Made by a program: the position numbers and the translations under genes | Origin: Mycolicibacterium rhodesiae NBB3 | GTDB taxonomy: Bacteria; Actinomycetota; Actinomycetes; Mycobacteriales; Mycobacteriaceae | Assembly (NCBI RefSeq): GCF_000230895.2 | Contig: NC_016604.1 | Location: 3,658,001 to 3,722,000 of the forward strand | DNA length: 64,000 nt | Reading direction: 5' to 3' | The notes under the pieces: generated by a model | Seen by the model: the letters and a program-made list of their open reading frames with translations, nothing else | Database searches by the model: none | What the model was told of the DNA's origin: nothing | Shown: piece after piece, positions 1-7,392 of the stretch | Position numbering within the stretch: position 1 is the first letter of the stretch | Layout: every line of letters starts with the position of its first letter

Positions 1-501
1 CGACGGGGAACGCCGCGACGTTCATGATGACGCTCCCGTCGCACGGTCCGCCGGCGATATCGGTGCGCCAGACGCCGCGCAGCGTGCCGTCGGGCTGCGG
101 TGTGTAGTACGCCACCGAATGCGCGGGGTTCCACTGCTTGGGCACGCCCTCACCCAGATAGCAATCCCACTGCCAGTCGTAGACGTGCACCCATCGGGTG
201 CCGTCCCACGTGTAGCGGGGTGGCAACGGAAGCGTCGGATTGTCGGGTTTGGGACCGTCGACGACGGTGGACACACACGTGCCCGTCGAGCAGTCGGTGG
301 AGAACAGGTAGACGTCGCTGAAGTCGGGTTCGGATTGACGAGCGGCCATGCTGGTGCCGGTCTTCGACGCTGCATACCGCAGCAGCGAGAACTTGCCGTT
401 CCAGATCTGGCCCGTCGCGTCGGCGGGTGGGGCGGATACCAGGCTGCTGAGGATGACGGCACCGAGCACCGCGGCAGCGAGGGTGGGACGCCCGGACACG
501 A
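1..501 (-). CDS. Secreted hypothetical protein of a mycobacterial family (3' end off window)
   Basis: This reading frame opens after a TAG and starts at a GTG at 501; it is still open at the left edge, so about 167 N-terminal residues are visible. The first 25-30 residues form a hydrophobic Ala/Leu/Val-rich signal peptide ending near SAPPADA. The rest is rich in Trp, Tyr and Asp, with segments IWNGKFSLLRYAASKTGTS, FSTDCSTGTCVST and VYDWQWDCYLG, and has several cysteines that could form disulfides. I recognise this Trp-rich, WNG-containing pattern as one shared by small exported mycobacterial proteins, but no function is known to me. The frame is identified by its plausible protein composition and signal peptide, against two overlapping Arg/Pro-rich shadow frames. 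Confidence 0.7.
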
Positions 502-560
502 TCGTGATGGTATCGGCGCACGCGTCGAGGGCGGCTATGCCACGACGACGGTCCTATGGT

Positions 561-612
561 CGAGATTGAAACCAGGGCTGTGATCGGCTGAACGACCCTG
601 TGTTCAATCTCG
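561..612. repeat. 10-bp plus 5-bp nested inverted repeat between two genes
   Basis: CGAGATTGAA at 561-570 is exactly complementary to TTCAATCTCG at 603-612, and CAGGG (573-577) pairs with CCCTG (596-600) inside it. The resulting hairpin lies 45 bases beyond the Nudix stop and upstream of the secreted-protein start, both on the minus strand. It could be a terminator-like hairpin, although no T-run follows, or a binding site. The 155-base gap holds nothing else I can support. Confidence 0.55.
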
Positions 613-656
613 CCCGTAGGAGTTCCGATGGCACATTGCCCACGTCGCGATAGTCA

Positions 657-1193
657 TCAGCGCTGCGACAACATCAACAACGCGAACGCTGCGATGGACT
701 GAGCGTCGGTGATCTCGCCATCGCGCATCATCCGCTCCACCTCCGCGCGGGTGAACCATGCGCTGCGCATGTCCTGCTCCTCGTGCTCGCGTGCGTGTTC
801 ACCCTCGGTGATGCCGGTGGCCAGAAATACCAGGCCGCGCTGGCTGCTCAGGCCAGGGGCCAGGTCGAGCTGACCGAGTAGCGTCATGGTCTGCGCTCGC
901 AGTCCCGTCTCCTCACGCAGTTCCCGCGCGGCGAGCTCGCTCGGTTCGGGATTCGTCACGTCCTGTGCCGTGCCCTGGGGAAACTCCCACCGCCGCAGAC
1001 CCAGCGGATACCGGAACTGCTCGACAAGGTGGAGCTGATCACCCTCCTGGGCGATCACCAGCGCATACGTCGGCTTGTCGATCACCGCGTAGACGCCGTC
1101 GGTGCCGTCGGGCCGACGGATGTCGTCCTCGCGCATCGAAAACCAGTTGTTCCGGTAGATCTCCCGCGTTGCAACCGTCTCGATCGAATCCAC
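657..1193 (-). CDS. Nudix hydrolase (ADP-ribose pyrophosphatase-like)
   Basis: A 178-residue protein with the Nudix core RELREETGL at residues 90-98. It is preceded by the strands YALVIAQEGDQLHLVEQFR and the WEFPQG turn typical of ADP-ribose/NDP-sugar pyrophosphatases. These enzymes hydrolyse nucleoside diphosphates linked to another moiety, with Mg2+ bound by the glutamates of the box. The distance from the Gly of the box to the first Glu is longer than in the classical motif, as often seen in this subfamily. The start is taken at GTG 1193: the frame stays open further upstream, but only as antisense of the next gene. It is divergent from fadD36 across 21 bases. The exact substrate cannot be told from the sequence. 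Confidence 0.85.
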   Translation of the reverse strand: MDSIETVATREIYRNNWFSMREDDIRRPDGTDGVYAVIDKPTYALVIAQEGDQLHLVEQFRYPLGLRRWEFPQGTAQDVTNPEPSELAARELREETGLRAQTMTLLGQLDLAPGLSSQRGLVFLATGITEGEHAREHEEQDMRSAWFTRAEVERMMRDGEITDAQSIAAFALLMLSQR

Positions 1194-1197
1194 GCGC

Positions 1198-1207
1198 CCA
1201 GTATCCT
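1198..1207. promoter_or_regulatory. Overlapping divergent -10 elements, nudix / fadD36
   Basis: On the plus strand TATCCT (1202-1207) lies 7 bases before the fadD36 GTG at 1215. On the minus strand GATACT (complement of 1200-1205) lies 6 bases before the Nudix GTG at 1193. Both spacings fit leaderless transcripts that begin at the start codon. The two hexamers overlap, so the two promoters could not be occupied together. The minus-strand element is a weaker match. Prediction from spacing only. Confidence 0.4.
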
Positions 1208-1214
1208 CACGATC

Positions 1215-2621
1215 GTGCTGCTGTCCTCGTTGAACCCCGCGACGGTGGCGGCCGGTGCCGATGTCGCCGACGCGGTCCGCATCGATCACGCGGTGCTGAG
1301 TCGCAGCGATCTGGTGGGTGCCGCGACGTCGGTCGCCGAGCGGGTGGCGGGCGCACACCGCGTCGCGGTGCTCGCGACGCCGACCGCCACGACGGTGCTT
1401 GCGGTGACCGGCTGCCTGATCGCCGGCGTGCCCGTCGTCCCGGTGCCCGCCGACGTCGGCGCCGCCGAACGCGCGCACATCCTCGCCGACTCCGGCGCAC
1501 AGGCGTGGCTGGGCGAGAAGCCCTCGGACACCGGCGGTCTTGCCCACATCCCCGTGCGGTTGCACGCCCGGTCATGGCATCGCTACGCCGAGCCGCAGCC
1601 CGACGCGACGGCGCTGATCATCTACACGTCGGGCACCACGGGTCCGCCCAAAGGGGTGGTGGTGAGCCGGCGCGCGATCGCCGCGGACATCGACGCGCTG
1701 GCTCAGGCCTGGCAGTGGACGCCCGACGACACGTTGGTGCACGGGCTGCCGCTCTACCACGTGCACGGGCTGGTGCTGGGGTTGCTCGGTTCGCTGCGCA
1801 TCGGAAATCGGTTCGTGCACACGGGAAAACCAAAACCAGATCTCTACGCCGCTGCCGGCGGCTCGTTGTATTTCGCCGTTCCGACAGTGTGGTCCCGGAT
1901 CGCCGACGACACCGAGGCGGCAACCGCGCTGAGATCTGCGCGCCTGCTGGTGTCCGGCAGCGCTCCGCTGCCGGTGCCGGTGTTCGAGCGGCTCGCCGAA
2001 CTGACGGGACACCGGCCCATCGAGCGCTATGGGTCTACGGAGTCGCTGATCACGATCAGCACGCGCGCCGACGGCGAGCGTCGTCCGGGCTGGGTGGGCC
2101 TGCCGTTGACGGGTATCGAAACGCGACTGCTCGACGAGTCCGGCTCCGACGTCACGCATGACGGCGAAACCATTGGACAGCTGCACCTGAAGGGCGCGAC
2201 GTTGTTCGACGGCTATCTCAATCGCCCCGACGCCACCGCCGAGGTGCTGGACGCCGATGGCTGGTATCACACCGGCGACGTCGCGGTCATCGACGCCGAC
2301 GGGATGCATCGCATCGTCGGCCGCGAATCGGTCGACCTGATCAAGACTGGTGGCTTCCGCGTCGGCGCCGGCGAAATCGAGGCCGCGCTGCTCGGCCACG
2401 CCGGCGTCGCGGAGGCGGCGGTGGTGGGTGTTCCCGATGACGATCTCGGGCAGCGAATCGTCGCGTATGTGGTCGGGGACGCCGATCCGCAGGCCTTGAT
2501 CGAGTTTGTCGCGCAGGAGCTTTCGGTGCACAAGCGGCCACGGGAGGTGCGGGTCGTGGACAGCCTGCCGCGCAATGCCATGGGCAAGGTGCTGAAGAAG
2601 GAGCTGGCGAAGTGGGCCTGA
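1215..2621 (+). CDS. fadD36: Acyl-CoA synthetase / AMP-binding enzyme (FadD36-like)
   Basis: A 468-residue ANL-superfamily adenylating enzyme. It carries the P-loop YTSGTTGPPKG, the A5-type motif YGSTES, the adenosine/ribose segment WYHTGD followed by a GRESVDLIKTGGFRV hinge region, and the C-terminal catalytic lysine in PRNAMGKVLKKEL. It would activate a carboxylic acid as acyl-AMP and then acyl-CoA. It is shorter than most FadD proteins, matching the length of M. tuberculosis FadD36 (Rv1193), and the short N-terminus resembles malonyl-CoA synthetase-like members. The start at GTG 1215 is supported by TATCCT seven bases upstream; the frame remains open upstream only through the antisense of the Nudix gene. 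The VOC gene overlaps its end by 10 bases, so the two are probably co-transcribed. The substrate is not known from sequence. Confidence 0.88.
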   Translation: MLLSSLNPATVAAGADVADAVRIDHAVLSRSDLVGAATSVAERVAGAHRVAVLATPTATTVLAVTGCLIAGVPVVPVPADVGAAERAHILADSGAQAWLGEKPSDTGGLAHIPVRLHARSWHRYAEPQPDATALIIYTSGTTGPPKGVVVSRRAIAADIDALAQAWQWTPDDTLVHGLPLYHVHGLVLGLLGSLRIGNRFVHTGKPKPDLYAAAGGSLYFAVPTVWSRIADDTEAATALRSARLLVSGSAPLPVPVFERLAELTGHRPIERYGSTESLITISTRADGERRPGWVGLPLTGIETRLLDESGSDVTHDGETIGQLHLKGATLFDGYLNRPDATAEVLDADGWYHTGDVAVIDADGMHRIVGRESVDLIKTGGFRVGAGEIEAALLGHAGVAEAAVVGVPDDDLGQRIVAYVVGDADPQALIEFVAQELSVHKRPREVRVVDSLPRNAMGKVLKKELAKWA

Positions 2622-2965
2622 GGTTCGACGAGATCTGCATCGATGCCCGCGATGCCACCGCTTTGGGCGCCTGGTGGTCGCAGGTGCTGGGGTGGCCGCA
2701 CGACATCGACGACGACGGCGACGTCAGGCTGCACGCACCGACGGGTGCCGGTGTGGACTGGATTTTCCTCGCGGTACCCGACCAAAAGGTAGTCAAGAAC
2801 CGCATCCACCTCGACTTCCGTCCCGACGACCAGCAGGCCGAGGTGGACCGCGTTCTCGCTCTGGGAGCACGCCGAGTCGACATCGGACAGCGTGGCGACG
2901 AGAGTTGGGTGGTGCTGGCCGACCCCGAGGGCAACGAATTCTGCATCCTCGCCGCGGACGAGTGA
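2612..2965 (+). CDS. VOC (glyoxalase/bleomycin-resistance fold) family protein
   Basis: A 117-residue single-module vicinal-oxygen-chelate protein. The beta-alpha-beta-beta-beta pattern is visible in FDEICIDARDATALGAWW, the central DWIFLAVPD strand, and the terminal VLADPEGNEFCIL motif typical of this superfamily. Two such modules usually form the active cleft, so the protein is likely a dimer. The GTG start lies inside the end of fadD36 (10-base overlap) and its stop overlaps the next start by four bases (GTGA), which suggests translational coupling in a three-gene operon. The reaction cannot be assigned; this fold covers glyoxalases, dioxygenases and drug-binding proteins. Confidence 0.85.
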   Translation: MGLRFDEICIDARDATALGAWWSQVLGWPHDIDDDGDVRLHAPTGAGVDWIFLAVPDQKVVKNRIHLDFRPDDQQAEVDRVLALGARRVDIGQRGDESWVVLADPEGNEFCILAADE

Positions 2966-3525
2966 ACGCACGCGCCCTCGTCGCCGCGTTTGTGCTGTTG
3001 TTCGCGGTCGGCGGTTCACCTGTTTCTTCGGCCCAGCCTGTGACGCCGACGGATGTCGCACAACCCGAGATCGGTCCGGCAGCCGACGATACGGTCGGCG
3101 GTTGGCTGCCCGACGGCGTCACGCTGTCGGCGTTCGACATCTCCAATCCGATTGTCGGATGGCTCGATCCGGCGCTTCTCACCGCGATCCAGAACGCGTC
3201 GAAGCAGGCCGCAGCCCAGGGCGTCGACATTCGCATCAACTCGGGATGGCGGTCGACAGGCTTTCAGCAGCGCCTGTTCGAGGATGGTGTGCGCACCTAC
3301 GGGAGCGTCGAAGCGGCACGCAAGTTCGTCGCAACGCCCGAGGCGTCGATGCACGTGCAGGGCAGAGCCGTCGACATCGGGCCCGTCGAAGCCGACAGAT
3401 GGCTCATCGCCAACGGCAGGCAGTTCGGACTGTGCCAGATCTACGCGAACGAAATATGGCACTTCGAATTGGCCGTCGACGGTCAAGGTCGTTGCCCGCC
3501 GCTGAAACCCGACGCCGCAGGCTGA
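2962..3525 (+). CDS. Secreted D-alanyl-D-alanine carboxypeptidase (M15/VanY family)
   Basis: A 187-residue exported peptidase with a signal peptide of about 24 residues ending SSA. The M15B zinc motifs are intact: S129-M-H131-V-Q-G-R-A-V-D138 (SxHxxGxAxD) and W166-H167-F-E169. H131, D138 and H167 would bind zinc, and E169 or a nearby residue acts as base. It would trim the terminal D-Ala or otherwise cut peptidoglycan stem peptides outside the membrane. The GTG start overlaps the stop of the VOC gene, which argues for coupled translation. It converges on dapD across a 36-base gap. Linkage to dapD/dapE (diaminopimelate supply) is suggestive but may be accidental. Confidence 0.87.
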   Translation: MNARALVAAFVLLFAVGGSPVSSAQPVTPTDVAQPEIGPAADDTVGGWLPDGVTLSAFDISNPIVGWLDPALLTAIQNASKQAAAQGVDIRINSGWRSTGFQQRLFEDGVRTYGSVEAARKFVATPEASMHVQGRAVDIGPVEADRWLIANGRQFGLCQIYANEIWHFELAVDGQGRCPPLKPDAAG

Positions 3526-3561
3526 TCTGTCACACGTTGCGGGGAATGCCCGACAGGACCT

Positions 3562-4506
3562 CTAGTTCGCGTGCAATGCTTCGTTGAGCGTGATGCCGGT
3601 GCCGTCGCGCTTGACGACCTCGACCGCCCCGGTCACCGAATTACGCCGGAACAGAAGGTTGTTCGCCCCCGAGAGCTCGCGAGCCTTGACCGTCTGACCG
3701 TCGGCGGTCTGCACCTTGGTGCCTGCGGTGACGTAGAGGCCGGCCTCGATCACACAGTCGTCGCCCAGCGAGATGCCCAGCCCGGCATTCGCACCGAGCA
3801 GGCAGCGCTTGCCCACCGAGATGACCTGCGTACCGCCGCCGGACAGCGTCCCCATGATCGACGCGCCGCCTCCGACGTCGGAGCCGTCGTCGACGACCAC
3901 GCCGGCCGAGATGCGGCCTTCGACCATCGAGTTGCCCAGCGTTCCCGCGTTGAAGTTGACGAAGCCCTCGTGCATGACGGTCGTGCCCGAGGCCAGGTGC
4001 GCACCGAGACGCACGCGGTCGGCGTCGGCGACGCGCACGCCGGCGGGCAGCACGTAGTCCACCATGCGAGGAAACTTGTCGACGCTGTACACGGTCACGT
4101 GACCGCGGCGGCGCAGCCGGGCGCGCACGATCTCGAAACCCTCGACGGCGCACGGCCCGTGATTGGTCCACACGACGTTGGTCAGCACACCGAAGAAGCC
4201 GTCGGCGTTCAGCCCGTGCGGTGCGACCAGGCGGTGCGACAGCAGATGAAGGCGCAGGTACGCGTCATAGGCGTCGGTGGTCTTGTCGTCCAGCGACGAG
4301 ATGACCGTGCGGACCGCGACGATCTCGACCCCGCGATCCTCGTCGGGACCGGTCAGCACACCGAGTTCCTCGGGGATCTCGGCGACGGACAGCCGTACCG
4401 TGCCCGACTCACCGTCGGCACCCAATTCCGGCGCCGGAAACCACGTGTCGAGGACCGATCCGTCGGCCGCGATCGTCGCGAGGCCTATACCTGCAGCAGA
4501 AGTCAC
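3562..4506 (-). CDS. dapD: Tetrahydrodipicolinate N-succinyltransferase DapD
   Basis: A 314-residue actinobacterial-type DapD, close to the 317 residues of the M. tuberculosis enzyme. The C-terminal half has the hexapeptide left-handed beta-helix repeats of this acyltransferase fold (GAHLASGTTVMHEGFVNFNA, VDDGSDVGGGASIMGTLSGG, GDDCVIEAGLYVTAG). It transfers succinyl from succinyl-CoA to tetrahydrodipicolinate in the diaminopimelate/lysine pathway in the cytosol. The start at GTG 4506 is supported by TAGTCT seven bases upstream on the minus strand, giving a leaderless mRNA; the frame stays open upstream only as antisense of dapE. It is divergent from dapE, the enzyme two steps later in the same pathway. 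Confidence 0.95.
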   Translation of the reverse strand: MTSAAGIGLATIAADGSVLDTWFPAPELGADGESGTVRLSVAEIPEELGVLTGPDEDRGVEIVAVRTVISSLDDKTTDAYDAYLRLHLLSHRLVAPHGLNADGFFGVLTNVVWTNHGPCAVEGFEIVRARLRRRGHVTVYSVDKFPRMVDYVLPAGVRVADADRVRLGAHLASGTTVMHEGFVNFNAGTLGNSMVEGRISAGVVVDDGSDVGGGASIMGTLSGGGTQVISVGKRCLLGANAGLGISLGDDCVIEAGLYVTAGTKVQTADGQTVKARELSGANNLLFRRNSVTGAVEVVKRDGTGITLNEALHAN

Positions 4507-4513
4507 GCCGCTC

Positions 4514-4523
4514 AGACTAACGT
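4514..4523. promoter_or_regulatory. Overlapping divergent -10 elements, dapD / dapE
   Basis: The 24-base gap between the two start codons contains AGACTAACGT. Read on the plus strand, TAACGT (4518-4523) is seven bases before the dapE GTG. Read on the minus strand, TAGTCT (4519-4514) is seven bases before the dapD GTG. The hexamers share two bases, so RNA polymerase could use only one direction at a time, and both transcripts would be leaderless. Confidence 0.55.
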
Positions 4524-4530
4524 CAGGCGG

Positions 4531-5598
4531 GTGGCTCTCGATCTGCACGGCGACCCGATCGCCCTGACCGCGGCGCTGGTGGACATTCCCAGCGAATCGC
4601 GTAACGAGCGAAGGATCGCCGACGAGATCGAGGCCGCGCTGCGTGAACAGACCAGCGGATTCGAGATCGTGCGCAACGCCGACGCCGTGCTCGCCCGCAC
4701 CAACCTGGGCCGGCCGTCGCGCGTGCTGCTCGCCGGACACACCGACACCGTGCCCGTCGCCGGCAATCTGCCCAGCCGACTGGCCGACGGCGTCTTGCAC
4801 GGCTGTGGCACATCGGACATGAAGTCGGGCGACGCGGTGTTCCTGCACCTGGTTGCCACCGTCGCCGAGCCTGCGCACGACATCACGCTGGTGATGTACG
4901 ACTGCGAGGAGATCGAGGCCGCCGCCAACGGTCTCGGCCGCATCGAGCGTGAACTGCCCGCGTGGTTGCAGGCGGACGTCGCGATCCTCGGTGAGCCGTC
5001 CGGCGGCTACATCGAAGCCGGTTGTCAAGGCACGCTGCGCGTCGTCATCACCGCCGCGGGCACCCGCGCGCATTCCGCGCGATCCTGGTTGGGAGACAAC
5101 GCAATCCACAAACTCGGCGCCGTGCTGGACCGGCTGTCGTCGTATCAGGCCCGCAACGTCGACATCGACGGCTGCACGTACCGAGAGGGACTGTCGGCCG
5201 TACGCATCGACGGCGGGATCGCCGGCAACGTGATTCCCGACGCCGCCTCACTGACGGTGAACTTCAGGTTCGCACCCGACCGCACCGTCGAAGCGGCCAC
5301 CGCGCATGTGCACGAGGTGTTTGACGGACTCGACGTCGACATCGAGCTGACCGACTCGGCCAGCGGGGCACTCCCGGGGCTCACAGCGCCCGCCGCCGCG
5401 GCACTGGTGGAGGCCGCCGGGGGACAGGTGCGCGCGAAGTACGGCTGGACCGACGTAGCGCGGTTTGCCGCGCTGGGCATCCCTGCGGTCAACTACGGAC
5501 CCGGCGACCCGAACCTGGCGCATCGCGTCGACGAGCGCGTCGACACCGCGGCGATCACCGCCGCCACCGACATGTTGCGCAGATTCTTAACCGGTTGA
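4531..5598 (+). CDS. dapE: Succinyl-diaminopimelate desuccinylase DapE
   Basis: A 355-residue M20-family metallohydrolase, the same size as M. tuberculosis DapE. Metal ligands expected for the family are visible: H70 and D72 in GHTDTV, D96 in GTSDMKSG, E126-E127 in DCEEIE, and a C-terminal His in NLAHRVDE. It removes succinate from N-succinyl-LL-diaminopimelate, giving LL-diaminopimelate for lysine and for peptidoglycan cross-links. The start is GTG 4531, with TAACGT seven bases upstream; the earlier open frame is antisense to dapD. Its stop is followed after 21 bases by the leader of the ABC-F gene, so transcription of that gene is likely separate. Confidence 0.95.
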   Translation: MALDLHGDPIALTAALVDIPSESRNERRIADEIEAALREQTSGFEIVRNADAVLARTNLGRPSRVLLAGHTDTVPVAGNLPSRLADGVLHGCGTSDMKSGDAVFLHLVATVAEPAHDITLVMYDCEEIEAAANGLGRIERELPAWLQADVAILGEPSGGYIEAGCQGTLRVVITAAGTRAHSARSWLGDNAIHKLGAVLDRLSSYQARNVDIDGCTYREGLSAVRIDGGIAGNVIPDAASLTVNFRFAPDRTVEAATAHVHEVFDGLDVDIELTDSASGALPGLTAPAAAALVEAAGGQVRAKYGWTDVARFAALGIPAVNYGPGDPNLAHRVDERVDTAAITAATDMLRRFLTG

Positions 5599-5607
5599 CC
5601 TGATCCG

Positions 5608-5678
5608 TACGCTGGAACCATGCGGTGAGACAACGACTCCGGTTTTCCCAAGTCGTCTTGTTACGAGAGATCCCTCGC
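5608..5678 (+). promoter_or_regulatory. Structured leader of ABC-F gene: possible promoter, two-codon uORF and two hairpins
   Basis: TACGCT (5608-5613) is six bases before ATG CGG TGA (5620-5628), so a leaderless transcript would start on a two-codon upstream frame (Met-Arg-stop). After it come two possible hairpins. ACGACT (5633-5638) pairs with AGTCGT (5651-5656). CGAG (5664-5667) pairs with CTCG (5674-5677), the latter enclosing the GAGAGA that is the only Shine-Dalgarno-like sequence before the ATG at 5679. This is the layout of translational or transcriptional attenuators found before antibiotic-resistance ABC-F genes. Structure and function are inferred. Confidence 0.4.
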
Positions 5679-7352
5679 ATGTCTTCTATTACCTGTTCCG
5701 CCTTGTCGTTCGCGTTTCCCGACGGCACATCCCTTTTCGCTGACCTTTCCTTCACCGTCGGCGACGGCCGCACCGGCCTCGTCGCTCCCAACGGCGCCGG
5801 GAAAAGCACGCTGCTGCAACTGATCGTCGGTGAGCGCGCGCCCACCGGCGGTTCGATCAGCATTGACGGCACCGTCGCCTACCTGCCCCAGACGCTGCCG
5901 TTCGTCGCGGACAAGACCGTCGCCGACGTGCTCGGCGTCGCATCCGTCGTCGATGCCCTCGACGCGCTGGCGCGTGGCGATGCGGGCGACGACGTGTTCG
6001 CCGCGATCGGCGACGACTGGGATGCCGAAGAGCGTAGCCGCGCTCAGCTGGACAGACTCGGGCTCGGCCACCTGGAGCTCGACCGGCGCCTCGGCGCGCT
6101 GTCCGGCGGCGAGGTCGTCGCGCTGGGCCTGGCCGCCCAGCTGCTTGCCCAGCCCGACGTGCTGCTGCTCGACGAACCCACCAACAACCTCGACGTCGAC
6201 GCGCGACGCAAGCTCTACGAAGCGATTGACGACTTCACCGGATGTCTTCTGGTGGTCAGCCACGACCGGATTCTGCTCGACCGGATGGACAGCATCGCGG
6301 AGCTGCATCGCCGGAGCCGCCCCGGCGGCGACATCGAACACAGCGAAATGCGTTTCTACGGAGGCAATTTCGCGATGTACGAACAGACCCTCGAGGAGGC
6401 TCAACGGGTCGCCGAGAGCAACATCCGCAACGCCGAACAGCAACTCAAACGCCAGAAGCGCGAAATGCAGCAGGCCCGTGAGAGGGCGGCCCGGCGATCC
6501 TCGACAGCGGCCCGCAACGTCAAGGATGCGGGGTTGCCGAAAATCGTCGCGGGCGCGCTGAAACGCAGTGCGCAGGAATCGGCGGGCCGCATCGACGGAG
6601 TCAACGCCGCCCGCGTCGCCGACGCAAAGACCCGTCTCGACGAGGCCGAGCGCGCGCTCCGCGACGACGATGTCCTCTTCCTGGAGCTGCCGGACACCAC
6701 CGTGCCTGCCGGGCGCACGGTGATTCACGCCGAAGGCCTCGCAGCCGGTCGCGCTGGCCGAACGTTGTTCTCCGACGTCGCGCTGTCGGTCCGCGGCCCG
6801 GAACGCATCGCACTCACCGGAGCAAACGGTGCGGGCAAGTCGACCCTGTTGCGCATCATCGGCGGCGAGCTGGCACCCGACGCCGGACACGTCCATCGCG
6901 CGGACGGCCGGGTGGCGTATCTGTCCCAACGACTCGACCTGCTCAGCCCGGACCGCACCGTCGCGGAAAGCCTCGCCGCGGCGGCGCCGAGCCTTTCTGC
7001 GACCCGGCGCATGCATCTGCTGGCCCGGTTCCTGTTCCGCGGCGACCGCGTACACCTGCCGGTGGCGGCGCTGTCCGGGGGTGAGCGATTACGCGCGACG
7101 CTGGCGTGCGTGCTCTACGCCGAACCGGCACCGCAGCTGCTGCTGCTCGACGAGCCGACCAACAACCTCGATCTCGTCAGCGTCGGTCAGCTGCAGGCTG
7201 CGCTGAATGCGTACCAGGGCGCATTCGTGGTGGTCAGTCATGACGACCGGTTCCTGGCGGAGATCGGGGTGCAACGCACGCTACGGCTATCGACGGGGCG
7301 GCTGCATCCGGTCCAGCCGGTGCTGGTCGCCGATCTTGACGGGCGGATTTAG
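5679..7352 (+). CDS. ABC-F family ATPase (ribosome-associated, possible antibiotic resistance)
   Basis: A 557-residue soluble protein with two ABC ATPase cassettes and no membrane segment, the hallmark of ABC-F factors that act on the ribosome. Cassette 1 has Walker A APNGAGKST (residues 36-44), signature LSGGEVVALG and the ABC-F marker DEPTNNLD. Cassette 2 has GANGAGKST, LSGGERLRA and a second DEPTNNLD. The linker between them is long, helical and rich in Arg, Gln, Glu and Ala, as in the P-site-tRNA interaction motif. Family members are translation factors (EttA) or protect the ribosome from antibiotics; which applies here is not decidable, but the leader structure favours the second. The start at ATG 5679 fits the first conserved strand (SSITCSALSFAF). 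Confidence 0.9.
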   Translation: MSSITCSALSFAFPDGTSLFADLSFTVGDGRTGLVAPNGAGKSTLLQLIVGERAPTGGSISIDGTVAYLPQTLPFVADKTVADVLGVASVVDALDALARGDAGDDVFAAIGDDWDAEERSRAQLDRLGLGHLELDRRLGALSGGEVVALGLAAQLLAQPDVLLLDEPTNNLDVDARRKLYEAIDDFTGCLLVVSHDRILLDRMDSIAELHRRSRPGGDIEHSEMRFYGGNFAMYEQTLEEAQRVAESNIRNAEQQLKRQKREMQQARERAARRSSTAARNVKDAGLPKIVAGALKRSAQESAGRIDGVNAARVADAKTRLDEAERALRDDDVLFLELPDTTVPAGRTVIHAEGLAAGRAGRTLFSDVALSVRGPERIALTGANGAGKSTLLRIIGGELAPDAGHVHRADGRVAYLSQRLDLLSPDRTVAESLAAAAPSLSATRRMHLLARFLFRGDRVHLPVAALSGGERLRATLACVLYAEPAPQLLLLDEPTNNLDLVSVGQLQAALNAYQGAFVVVSHDDRFLAEIGVQRTLRLSTGRLHPVQPVLVADLDGRI

Positions 7353-7392
7353 CGGTCCGACAGCTACTCCGAACACGGTAAATTTGGTCTCT

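Noticed and set aside
5661..7055. 464-residue open frame antisense to the ABC-F gene
   Set aside because: No domain, and the plus strand encodes an unmistakable two-cassette ATPase across the same bases.
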